From the NCBI RefSeq assembly GCF_001641265.1, contig NW_020167545.1, positions 248,001 through 312,000 of the forward strand: a stretch of DNA of 64,000 nt, in the 5' to 3' direction. This document shows positions 32,995 to 42,262 of the stretch, piece by piece. The notes under the pieces were generated by a model that searched no databases, was not told the DNA's origin, and was given only the letters and a program-made list of their open reading frames with translations. Source of the DNA: Pseudogymnoascus destructans. Lineage: Eukaryota; Ascomycota; Leotiomycetes; Thelebolales; Thelebolaceae. How positions within the stretch are numbered: position 1 is the first letter of the stretch; each line of letters begins with the position of its first letter. A program made the position numbers and the translations under genes.

Positions 32995-34333
32995 TGTGAG
33001 GGGATGTTTGTTGGAGTTGGGGTGGGAGATGAAGTTATGAGATGTGTATGTATCATAGCTGGAATGAACAGAACAGATATATTGAATTTGGAGAGCGATG
33101 TGAGATGTGATTGCTACTTGTAACAAAGCTTTATTTCTCATTTCTCATTTCTCATTTCTCATTTCTCATTTCTCATTTCTCATTTCTCATTTCTCATTTC
33201 TCATTTCTCATTTCTCATTTCTCATTTCTCATTTCTCATTTCTCATTTCTCATTTCTCATTTCTCATTTCTCATCTCATTACTTGTGGCAAACGGTGGCT
33301 ATGATCGGTTCTATGCTCTACCACTCCTTTGAACTGCCTCCCAACAGTCTACTCCACCTGCCAACCAAAACCGAAGGGTAGGAACGTAAGCACGAGGCCG
33401 GTTCGTGGATCATACCTATTTAGAATTCCCATTCCACGATGAAGAGGTTGGCCAATGTGGCCTTCAAGTATTTCGTAGATGACGACATGGGAGATGGACG
33501 CTCCTTTGCTGCAATGACCCTTTCACTTTATTTGATTTGATTTTACCCTCTCTGCCTCGTGGGGTGCAGGTTCTAGGAATGGTTTAGGACCATTACTGCC
33601 GTTAGACTATTGCTGTTGGCGCGGCCGAGGATCTTGATGTTAGCACTTGCAAATTTGGCCTTTTCCGGGTTCAACTAAATATATTGCCATGCCAAGCGTG
33701 AGAAATACTGATGAAGCAGGAATTCGATTACGTTGAGCGAAGGGAAAGTTTGGTGACGATGTTACTTAAATGCTAGTCCATCTTGCGCTCGTGCGCATTA
33801 ATGATAACCGCCGCACAACATATATGCACGAGTGCTGTAGCCACCACTCTGTTAATGCTTCTCCTCCTGCTTCCCCTCCTCCTCCTCACTATGTATAATG
33901 TTGAGAAGCCTTTATGATCCATTTGAGGCAGCGCAGGCGGGCAAGGGGCACACACACATGAGAGAAGCCTCGACGAGGGCAAAGGGGGCCACAATAACCC
34001 AAGACTGTTCAGCCTAAGAACCCCATCACCGAATCTCCAAGACAAGCCCATCACAGAATCCCCAAGGCACTAAATCGCCAAGGCAAGCCACAAAGGCAAG
34101 CCATCCCATCCCGAAATTCTATCCTTCCTTCGGCTTGGCGTCGAAATTTCGTCGGGGCATCACAAGCACGACTTGCACTGCCCCGGTCGGCGTTCCCCAT
34201 CCTTGCCACTGTCACCTGTCACAACTTCAGTAGTTCCACACACATGTATGACTGACTGACGACGCCGCCGAACCAGCGCACACCCTCTCTACGTCCTAGC
34301 TCCCGCTGTCTGACACCCGCCCCGCCCGCCACA
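32995..34333. other. Intergenic with heptamer microsatellite; no gene recognised
   Basis: Contains the microsatellite at 33131-33275. The rest (33276-34333) has no open frame I can support. A direct repeat of an AAGGCAAGCCA-like motif occurs around 34080-34100. Confidence 0.4.
33131..33275 (+). repeat. Heptamer microsatellite (ATTTCTC)n, about 20 copies
   Basis: An almost perfect tandem array. Because 7 is not a multiple of 3 it reads as an open periodic peptide in all frames, which explains spurious open frames here. Confidence 0.95.
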
Positions 34334-34612
34334 ATGAGGTCAGCACCTGCCCTGGCGTCTGCCGTCCTCCTCGCCCTCCTCACCCTCGCCAGCGCCGCCA
34401 GCGTCCGCACCTGTTGAGGATACAATGGTAAGCCCTGGGCAAACAATGTACAGTGTCCTGGCTCCCAGGCATGCTGTGGGCTTCAGGGCATCGTCTCCCC
34501 AACAAAGCTGTGCAATAGCAAGAAGGATGGAACCGGGGAGATAATGCGCGGGCCTTGTGCAGCCCAACCGTATGATACGGTGGAGTATAAGCCGTATGTG
34601 AGGGGAGCGTAG
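34334..34612 (+). pseudogene. Small cysteine-rich secreted protein with one internal stop
   Basis: From the ATG the frame gives a good signal peptide (PALASAVLLALLTLASAA), then SVRTC and a TGA at 34415-34417. The same frame continues for 64 codons to TAG at 34610 with the look of a secreted peptide (NVQCPGSQACCG, KLCNSKKDGTG, RGPCAA). The full frame is 92 aa plus one stop, with six cysteines. No intron of normal size removes the TGA. It is either a recently dead gene, a sequence error, or stop read-through. The hAT element inserted 105 bases downstream. Confidence 0.6.
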
Positions 34613-34709
34613 TGGGAGGTGTGTAAATAGTGGAGATGATGCTATGTGAGTTGGATAATCGATGTGTATATAGTGTAGAGGAGATGTTATATAAGCCTGG
34701 CCTCTGTGG

Positions 34710-34717
34710 CTTGTGAC
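34710..34717. repeat. hAT target site duplication, left (CTTGTGAC)
   Basis: Identical 8-mer directly before the left inverted repeat. Its partner is at 40618-40625. Confidence 0.95.
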
Positions 34718-34730
34718 TAGGCTGCGCACT
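34718..34730 (+). repeat. hAT terminal inverted repeat, left
   Basis: TAGGCTGCGCACT, a perfect complement of 40605-40617. Confidence 0.93.
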
Positions 34731-35027
34731 GGGTACTCATGAGTCGAGTAGTAGAATTTCTACTCACCCAGCTGAGTTACTCACTCATATCCCGAGTATT
34801 GTTGAATGAGGATTACTCACTTGCCGGGTACCTAGTATAGGTCTTGGCAACCCAGTTATATCACGTGTTTGATTAGTCATTGAAAAGGGGGTGTGATCGT
34901 GACTTCACATTGATATCGATATCGTAAAACGCCATAACTCAATAACTCCATTCCCATGTCGTTGATATCCTATTCCACACTATAACCTTTGCCTTTAGGT
35001 ACCAGGTTACCAGAAGGTTGCCAGAAC

Positions 35028-35660
35028 TTATCTAACCTTCATTCCTGGGTGAGAGACATTTCCATCGATTAAGCCTACAGCTCCATGATTAAACATCATA
35101 TCCCGCAAACGCCGAACCAATACCATATCCTTTGCCTGAATTGTCACTCTCTTCGCATGAATAGCAAGGAGATTTGTCACTATAACTGTTAGTATGTCCC
35201 TGTCACTATGTTCAAGTATCATACTCTCAAATTCTCGAATGAGGAAGCATTCGGCAGCTTCCTGGAGAGCTAGGATAGCAGATTGCTGGAAGCGAAGATT
35301 GGACTTGAAGTCTTGTGCGATTTCCCTAACAAGACGCTGGAATGAGAGCTTTGGAATAATCAGGCGAGTATCAAGTTGCTGTCTTCTGATATCGCGGAGA
35401 GCCTTGGTGCCTATATGTTTATTAGAGAGTTCTGGTAATCCTCTGGTAATCCTCTTACCAGACTTTGCACGGCGCATGGCCTTCTGAGCATGATTGTTGC
35501 AAGCTTGAGATGAGCGAACTGGAGCTTTTCTTGCTGTGCGCACAGCCTTTTCCTTTCCCTTTCCCTTTCCACCAAGCCTAGAGCCAGCCTGTAATCCAAG
35601 TGGCATCCTTGGTGCTGTGCCGCCAGTTGATCTCCTAGCAGTTTGCTTAATACGAGCCAT
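35028..35660 (-). CDS. Histone H3-like protein carried by the hAT transposon
   Basis: Three exons (35459-35660, 35225-35410, 35028-35179) with 48-nt and 45-nt GT-AG introns; the second has TACTAAC. They encode 179 aa. Splicing restores canonical H3 joints: SGTKALRDIRR and FEMTNLLAIHAKRVTIQ. The histone fold is complete: SFQRLVREIAQDFKSNLRF, QQSAILALQEAAECFL, and AKDMVLVRRLRD. The tail starts ARIKQTARRSTGGTAPR: K4 and S10 are kept, but T3 is I, K9 is R, K14 is T and K18 is M. A basic linker (GGKGKGKEK) and an ARKAP motif recalling K27 follow, so the tail is longer than in H3. The H3 K56 position is not lysine, while K79 (DFKSN) is kept. A 20-residue C-terminal extension (FNHGAVGLIDG...) is unusual. 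Both introns are multiples of three without stops, so an unspliced mRNA would encode 210 aa. The gene is divergent from the ORF at 36055. Confidence 0.93.
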   Translation of the reverse strand: MARIKQTARRSTGGTAPRMPLGLQAGSRLGGKGKGKEKAVRTARKAPVRSSQACNNHAQKAMRRAKSGKRITRGLPELSNKHIGTKALRDIRRQQLDTRLIIPKLSFQRLVREIAQDFKSNLRFQQSAILALQEAAECFLIREFESMILEHSDRDILTVIVTNLLAIHAKRVTIQAKDMVLVRRLRDMMFNHGAVGLIDGNVSHPGMKVR

Positions 35661-36054
35661 TTGCTAACATTAAGATGAGTTAGTGAAGTATACACAAGAC
35701 AAAGAAGTAGATCAAAAGATATATGTACTTACAGTGAGTTTGTAGCAAGGATGTTGTAGAAAGAGTAAAGAAAGAGGTAGAGGTTGAAAGGTATGTGTTT
35801 TATTTGAAGGTACGCGTTGTAGTGTTGTTTAGAACAGTAATTATTTGCAGGTGAATATTCCTTGACGAATATAATTGTTTGCAACTTTAAAAAAACAACA
35901 ACCTTACAACCAACCACCTTCCTTGGTTACGTTCCGATCTACACATTCTTCTTCTCTTTTGCGCTTTACCTCTTCACTAGGACCTCAAGTAAGTTTATTA
36001 TCTTGATTCTACAGTCAGAACTTCTGATGATCTTCTGCTAATCACGTGTTTAGC
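35661..36054. promoter_or_regulatory. Shared divergent promoter region inside the hAT element
   Basis: This 394-bp gap separates the H3-like gene (leftward) from the ORF at 36055 (rightward). It is AT-rich. A 5'-UTR intron is likely before the rightward ORF: GTAAGTTTATT near 35990 to GTGTTTAG at 36053. A degenerate CTTCTGATGATCTTCTGCTAATC near 36020-36043 belongs to the element's repeated intron motif. Co-regulation of the two genes is inference. Confidence 0.45.
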
Positions 36055-37205
36055 ATGGCGAAACGCAAGGCACCTGAAGAACTCTCCACTAATTTGAATA
36101 CTATCAAAGCTCGCAACCGCGTCTCCAACCTTACTGAAGATGAGAAGGCTGTTCATTTAGCACTCAAGGCTGACCATGGCGATCTGAGCTACTACTTAAA
36201 GAAGTTATACAAGTCTGCAAAGTATATCGCTGCCTCTGCTGAAGACAAGACACGTCTACAGAATGAATTGAAGGTTGAGCGTATTCGTGTTCGGTAAGTT
36301 CCTTCTGGTAATCTCTGGTAGCCTTAATCTAACTATAAACAGGACTGAAAAGGGCACCCATGCATCTTGCATTGCGAATCAGAAAGTCAAGAATACTAGC
36401 GCCCCTTCTTCTTCTCCACAAGCCCCACCATCTACTCCGCCACAACTTCTGTCTGAGCTTGCTGCATTTGAGGGTATCACCAGTATCCCAATCGATGACG
36501 ATCATAACAGCGAATGGGAGGATACTGAGGTTGAAGACGATTTAGAGTTGGAGCTTATGTTACGGCGCGACGATATTTTAAATGACGAGGCTGTTCTACC
36601 AGATGAGCTTTCTGATGAAGAGATCGCTAGCATCCAGGCTCTCTTAACTCAAGCACGCATTGATGTTGGTACCTCATAGTCTGGTAATCTTCTGGTAATC
36701 TTCTGGTAATACTAACGGTTGATAGGCCCATGAAGAGTCCAATTTCCGCAAGTGGCAACATTTCTGGGATAGCTGTATCCGCTCATATACGAGAAAGGCT
36801 GGAAAGCTGAGAAAGAAGCCTGAGCATCTCTTTGAATATATGCCATGGATTGATGTAGAAGAAGGGTACGTCTCTGATCATTCTAGCAATCTTCTAGAGA
36901 TACTAATTGTTTATTATAGCACTTTTCACAACGTTATCCCACCACATAAATATTTCTGTTTGTACGAGCAGGCAGTTTGGACAAACTTTACAGCTTGGAA
37001 GTTTGGAAAGTGGGCCCAATTACCAGGACCTGCGCAGTGGTACCCAAAGTCTTACAATCTTGTCGACAACGGATGGTTACAAGTCTCCACTCATAGTTCT
37101 AGCTTCAAAGAGGCGTTCTTACTTGTCTACTCTAAGAAATTTGATAAGGAAAAGTGGGCTAAGGTATCAGCTGCACAGGATATGTTGTTTCTGGAGTTAG
37201 AGTAG
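36055..37205 (+). CDS. hAT-borne protein of unknown function, 328 aa
   Basis: Four exons: 36055-36293, 36343-36664, 36726-36865 and 36920-37205. Introns are 49, 61 and 54 nt. The second intron's donor is ambiguous (GTTGGT at 36665, or GTACCT at 36669 with a later acceptor); both choices keep the frame. The protein opens basic (MAKRKAPEELSTNLNTIKARNRV), has a probable helical or coiled region (YYLKKLYKSAKYIAASAEDKTRLQNELKVERIRVR), a Ser/Pro linker, a strongly acidic block (EWEDTEVEDDLELELMLRRDD), then a C-terminal domain with many Trp and Tyr (FRKWQHFWDSC, YEQAVWTNFTAWKFGKWAQLPG). I recognise no family. A basic start plus acidic block would suit a chromatin or DNA-binding partner or histone chaperone, but that is speculation from composition. 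Confidence 0.7.
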
Positions 37206-37324
37206 AGGAGAGAAATGGAGTATTTGATTTTCCGACGCGAATAGGGGCTATAGAGATTTAAGTATTTCATCGTAGCCAGACTTCTGGTAATCTTCTGATA
37301 ATCAAACAATTTGCTACTTGCCAA

Positions 37325-40280
37325 ATGTCATCGCAATATTCAGAGTTGTTTGACTCTGACAATCCTATTTCTAATATATTCTCAGACTCTCTTCCCTCTT
37401 CTCAACGACTACCTTCATTAAATCAAATCCCTGCGGGCCTCGAATATACTGGCAAATTAAACCAATTCATCAAATGGACTAAGGATACACACGATGTATT
37501 CATTGAGTGGTGGAAGCTATCACGATGGTATGAACAACACTCAGATCATACTACAAAACTCCTTACGAAGATTGCATGGGATTCAACCAACCGGAGTTCT
37601 CAATACTGGAGAATTTATCACCAAGGAGCAGACCGGCTTTCTGGAGAACCATGTGTCATTTGTACCTATTGTTCGAAGGCTCTTACGCATCCTGCAATCA
37701 AGTCTGCTGGCCCAAAGTCTATGGCAACACATCTTGCATCAGACATTTGCAAAAAGAAGTCACGGATGGGTAAGGATAGTCTCTATCAAATGCGAATCAA
37801 TCAGATGCGACCTCAACAGGTAAGGATTACCAGATTATTACCAGAATTATATAGGCTAATATCTATAATAGGATCATATTCTCACACAAGAGGCATTTTA
37901 CGAACAAGTTCTATACACAGTTATCTCAACTCATAGCTCGTTCCGCTCAGTCGAGGATCCTGAATGGAAAAGGCTTGCTATCTTACAGAATCCTCACTAT
38001 CCACTACCCTCAGCAACAACTATTCGAAACCTCTTAACAACAAAGCTCACACAAATCGAAGAAGAGATGCTACAAGATGTTGTTCCTGGTTCAAAGATTG
38101 CATTATCGCTCGACTGTTGGTCAAGTGTTACTCGACTTTCATTTATGGGTGTTATTGCATCATTTATCGACCGTCATTGGAAAATGCAAGAGGTCTTGAT
38201 TGGGTTTGAACCTATATATACAGAGCATACTGGTGCTGAGTTATGTGGAATACTTGAAAAAGTTATCACAAGGCAGCATTTAGAAGGACGAATTATATCC
38301 ATTACGACTGATAATGCGTCAAACAACACTTCAATGATGAGAGATGTGGAAATAATGCTTGATAGTATTGCAGACAACGAGCATTTCATTGGAGGAAAAG
38401 TACAACACATACCCTGCCTAGCTCACGTTATTCAACTTGCCCTTAGTGCTCTCCTTGGTCGAATCCGGATTACGCCAACAAATCAAGAGATCTTAATGAA
38501 CTGGGAAGAAGAGAATCAGATGGAGGGCCTTGCAAAGTTGCAGAAGGACAAGGGTATTGGATTTACACTTGGAAAGGTATATATTCTCTTGTTAGTTCTG
38601 GTAAACTTCTGGTAGTCTTTTCTAATATCTCATAGCTCCGGAAGCTCACTATCTTTGTTAATTCAAGTCAAACTCGAAGGAACAGGTTTATGACTTTGCA
38701 AAAGGCAAACATGAACCGGGGTCAATCATCTCAGAGGCTTCTTCGACTTATTCAAGATGTATCAACTCGATGGGATTCGACATGCCATATGCTTCTGCGA
38801 GCACAGCAACTCAAGTCAACAATCAATCAATATACTCGAGGCGATCATGGTGCTCACATGTTCAGACTTAGCGAGCTAGAATGGAAGCACATCGAATACA
38901 TCATTGATCTTACAAGGCCATTCAACTTCTTTACAACAAACATTGGATCGTCAGCCGGACCTACTGTCTGCTATACACTTGGAGTATATCAAAAACTCTT
39001 ATCAACGCTTGAAGGAACTCGGCACCGGCTACGGCATAAGACATATCCATGGGCAGCAAAGATGACTTTAGCAATCGATGCTGCAGAGAAGAAGATTAGG
39101 AAGTATTATAACAAGCTATACACAAATACTGGATCTATCTTCGCATTTGCTAGTATCTTAAATCCTAGTGTGAAGCTCTCACACTTTAACAAAAAGGTTT
39201 GCAAGCTTGACTTTTCAATACGAAATTGGGAGACAGAGTTTGAACAACAGTTTAGGACTCTTTATAAAGAGCAGTACTCTACAGTGCGAGTTGCGAGTCA
39301 ATCAGGATTACGAGATGCAGATATGGATCCATTAGCCTTAGTATTGCAGCAAAGTCAGACATTAAATGGGACTCGGGGCCAGCGAGAGGAATATGTGAAT
39401 GAGGCTGATCTCTATCTTGATGCTCGTAAGTTTCTGGTAATCTTCTGATAATCTTATTCTAACTTGTATAGCACATATCTACACAAAGATATTGCTATTT
39501 TGGCAACAAAAGGAAGAGCAATTTCCTGGTCTATCAGCAATGGCTCGTGATATACTTTGTATTCCTGCTGCTGAGTCTGGAGTTGAGCGAGTCTTTAGTG
39601 CCGCAAGGGACGTATGTGGCCACCGACGTGGTCAACTTAATCCTGAGACGATTAAGAGTATTATGCTTATATATTACTCTCGACAATACAAGAATCGTCA
39701 AGGTCATCGTGACAAGCTTGCAGATATGATGGACGTCGTTGATATGACTGAGGAGCAAGTCGAAGAAGAGTATGAGGCACAACGACAACGGATGTGCAAT
39801 TCTATCGAGTTACAATATATCAGCGATGAAGAAGAACCACGATCAAATACACATATCCGAGAGACATATTCAAAGGTACAATATCCTCCGTTTAATCCTC
39901 AGCGGCCACAGCAACAGCAAGACTTATCACAAGCTGCACATGAAGAACGACAAATGCGCTACCAACAAGGTGAAGAAAGAGATAGGGCTGACCGTCTTAA
40001 CGAGACCTTATACGACATCCCAGATGACGATATCCCAGATAATGAAGATATAAGAGAAGATGGTAATAATGAGGAGCCTATACTTCCAACTATTCATGAC
40101 GATGAAGATAAGGATATGCCGTCCTCGCCACCAACGCCTATCCAACGCCCTCGGAAGACTGGAAGAGATCTACTTGATATCTTTCAAGCTACTCGTCAAG
40201 ACCCTATAAATACTTTAGGTATTAGTAGGTCTGGCCGGCCTCATCAAGCAAGGTGGAAAGATGTTCTTGAGCATATATAA
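37325..40280 (+). CDS. hAT transposase, 932 aa
   Basis: Four exons (37325-37819, 37872-38576, 38636-39425, 39472-40280) join without a stop; introns are 52, 59 and 46 nt. Domains: a BED-type zinc finger at about 110-142 (CVICTYCSKAL...HLASDIC); the RNase-H-like catalytic core with D246 in ALSLDCWSS and D312 in ITTDNASNN, both typical hAT positions, and CLAHVIQLAL; and the C-terminal hATC dimerisation domain at about 670-740 (FPGLSAMARDILCIPAAES, GVERVFSAARD). The third acidic residue is probably the Glu of SGVERVFS (about E702) by comparison with other hAT enzymes. A ~170-residue acidic, Q- and D-rich tail follows. It should cut at the 13-bp inverted repeats and create the 8-bp duplication seen. 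All key residues are present, so activity is plausible. Confidence 0.95.
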
Positions 40281-40604
40281 TATAGTGTTCTGATAATCTT
40301 CTGATAATCGTGGTACTTAGATAGAGGAATATACGTGATTCGTTCTCACAGCTTATTAGAGATGGTAGAGTGATGCTGATAAATGTAATACTTTAAGTTA
40401 ACTTACAACTGTAACCATAAAACAGTATTAATCGTATGAGGGACTGTTCACGTAATGCATATATCTTACACGTGACAGCCGAGTACTCACTGGGTTTTTA
40501 CAGAGTAACTGAGTATTGGCCTCACTCACCGAGTCGAGTGAAAGGTTCAGCTACTCACCCAGCTGAGTAACCCACTGAGTGAGTGAGCCGAGTATTGGGC
40601 GAGT

Positions 40605-40617
40605 AGTGCGCAGCCTA
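40605..40617 (-). repeat. hAT terminal inverted repeat, right
   Basis: AGTGCGCAGCCTA, a perfect complement of the left repeat, immediately followed by the target duplication. Confidence 0.93.
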
Positions 40618-40625
40618 CTTGTGAC
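40618..40625. repeat. hAT target site duplication, right (CTTGTGAC)
   Basis: Second copy of the 8-mer found at 34710-34717. Confidence 0.95.
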
Positions 40626-40782
40626 CCTCTCGAAGTTGTAAAGTTCATGTCGGTGATTGTTATGGAATTGATAATCATTAATGCGAAATAACAAGCTTTG
40701 TAGGAAAATGCATCTATACGCTTAAAACCCCGCGCCCTTGCCCAACCCCTTAGTATGTAAGCGTAACAAAGCGATTCTCGTA

Positions 40783-41593
40783 CTATCCCCCCTTCACCCC
40801 CTTCTGCCCCTTCAACACCTCCTCAAAAATCCAATTCCCCACATCCTCTCTCGACACCGTATACCCAACCGCCAAACTCTCAAACCCCTCCGCACTCTCA
40901 ATCCCAACCTTCACCCCCGCCACCCCCTTCGTAGTACCATCCGTCAACAAGCTAGGCCTGACCCCGATAAACGCACCGACAGCGGGCGATGCCGAGCTCA
41001 CATCATCGGACAGTGCAACCTCCATGGCCTTCTTATCCGCATGCGGCACCGCCAACAACCAATGATACAACGGCACCATCGCCAGCGGGATGTCGCGCCC
41101 GAAATTGCTAATTCCCGTCGCTGAGATAGCAACAACGATCGGCTTCGTGGGCGCCCTCATAGTGCGCACGGCGGAGAGGAGGGCCTCCATGCTGGTGGAG
41201 CAGACGAGTGGGTCGTCGATGGATGGAACCATGAAGCGACTGAATTTTGGGGCGCCGCCGACGGCGGAGAGGATCAGGTCGACGGGGCGATTGCGGATGA
41301 GGAGGGCAGGGCCGATGGCGGCGGCGTCTCTGGAGTTGCCCGTGTGGACGGTGAGGTGGCGGTCGATGGTGGAGAAGGAGACGCCTTTGGAGTCTAGGAG
41401 GGCCATGAGTTTGGAGGGGGTGCGGACCACTGGGGGGTGTTAGTGTGGTGTTCATGGATCTGGGGGAGAGGGGAGACGCACGAGCATTGCAGTCGTAGCC
41501 GGCGTTCAAGGCGCGGACGAGGAAGGCGAGTGCGCAACCACCGGTAGAGCCAAGGATCAGGGTTGTGAGCTTAGGCATCGAAGACGAAGTCAT
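40783..41593 (-). CDS. NAD(P)-binding (NmrA/atypical SDR-like) protein, 252 aa
   Basis: Two exons, 41482-41593 and 40783-41429, with a 52-nt intron. The N-terminal Rossmann signature is LILGSTGGCALAFLVRALNAG (TGxxG-like), followed after splicing by LVRTPSKLMAL, as in NAD(P)H-binding proteins of the NmrA/atypical SDR group. VDLILSAVGGAPKF and PIVVAISATGISNFGRDIP continue the fold. The SDR Tyr-x3-Lys is not evident, so it may be a redox sensor or isomerase-like member, not a classical dehydrogenase. The start could be at MTSSSMPKL or the second Met. The substrate is unknown. Confidence 0.75.
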
Positions 41594-42262
41594 GATGTAG
41601 TTTGTGGTTTGGGAAAGTGGAAGAAATTGAAATGATTCTGGAGATAGTGATGCGAGAAGTGAGGCTCTGAATGAAGATCGTGATGTGAGATAATGAGAAC
41701 TGGTTGATGATGATGATGGTGTGGAAAAGACAGCATCTCATGGCTCACCCACCTTTCTTTATACAACTTACCCTCCATACCAACCTGCCGCGCCACGACG
41801 CCGAAGCTCATAGTCGGATTTCCTTTTCCACCGACCGCCTGGTGGCTTGAAGCCGTCGGGAATATCTCGCGTCTATTTGCGTCGTCACATCGATTGAGTT
41901 TCTCCGCGTCTAGCCAGATGTGGTCGTGGCTTGGGCGGATGCGTTGTCACATCGATTGAGTTTCTCCGCGTCTAGCTAGATGTGGTCATGGCGGCTTGGG
42001 CGGATGCGTCGTCGCATCGATTTTGTGGCCCAGATGTCATATGCGTGCCTATACCTATTTGGAAAGTTACGCGGCGGCACGGGGGGGAACTCTAGAAAGC
42101 TTGTGACGAGGTCAGGGCTTTAATATTTGCTGATAAATGCTTGTTGTCATATTCTATCTATTTTATTTTTAGACCCGGAAGGAGAGAATTATCGTAAATG
42201 CATCGTGGAAACCACATGCAGCCAGCCTTTGTATCCAACTCGTCCACAGCCAACCAAGCCTC
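41594..42262. other. Intergenic; contains a 62-65 bp tandem repeat
   Basis: Presumed promoter of the minus-strand gene ending the block at 41593, then the tandem repeat at 41879-42037. No gene is seen. Confidence 0.4.
41879..42037 (+). repeat. Tandem repeat of about 62-65 bp, two copies plus a partial third
   Basis: Units start GCGT(C/T)GTCACATCGATTG and end TTGGGCGGAT. Two full copies (41879-41940 and 41941-42005) are followed by a shortened third. Confidence 0.8.

Larger units (their letters stand above)
34718..40617 (+). mobile_element. Complete hAT DNA transposon with three genes, 5.9 kb
   Basis: The ends are 13-bp perfect terminal inverted repeats: TAGGCTGCGCACT at 34718-34730 and its complement at 40605-40617. 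Flanking them is a perfect 8-bp target duplication CTTGTGAC (34710-34717 and 40618-40625), the size produced by hAT transposases. Both ends are rich in the subterminal word ACTCACCCAGCTGAGT (left about 34764, right about 40553) and in other ACTCA/GAGT words. Inside are a histone H3-like gene (minus), a protein of unknown function (plus) and a hAT transposase (plus), all with open spliced frames. Base composition is visibly more AT-rich than the flanking genes. With intact ends, target duplication and transposase the copy may be recent or still active. Confidence 0.95.

Noticed and set aside
33107..33332. Open frames with HFSFLIS-type periodic peptides
   Set aside because: Produced by the ATTTCTC microsatellite, open in all frames.
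35194..35487. Plus-strand 97-codon open frame inside the hAT element
   Set aside because: Antisense to the H3-like gene, whose protein homology is unmistakable.
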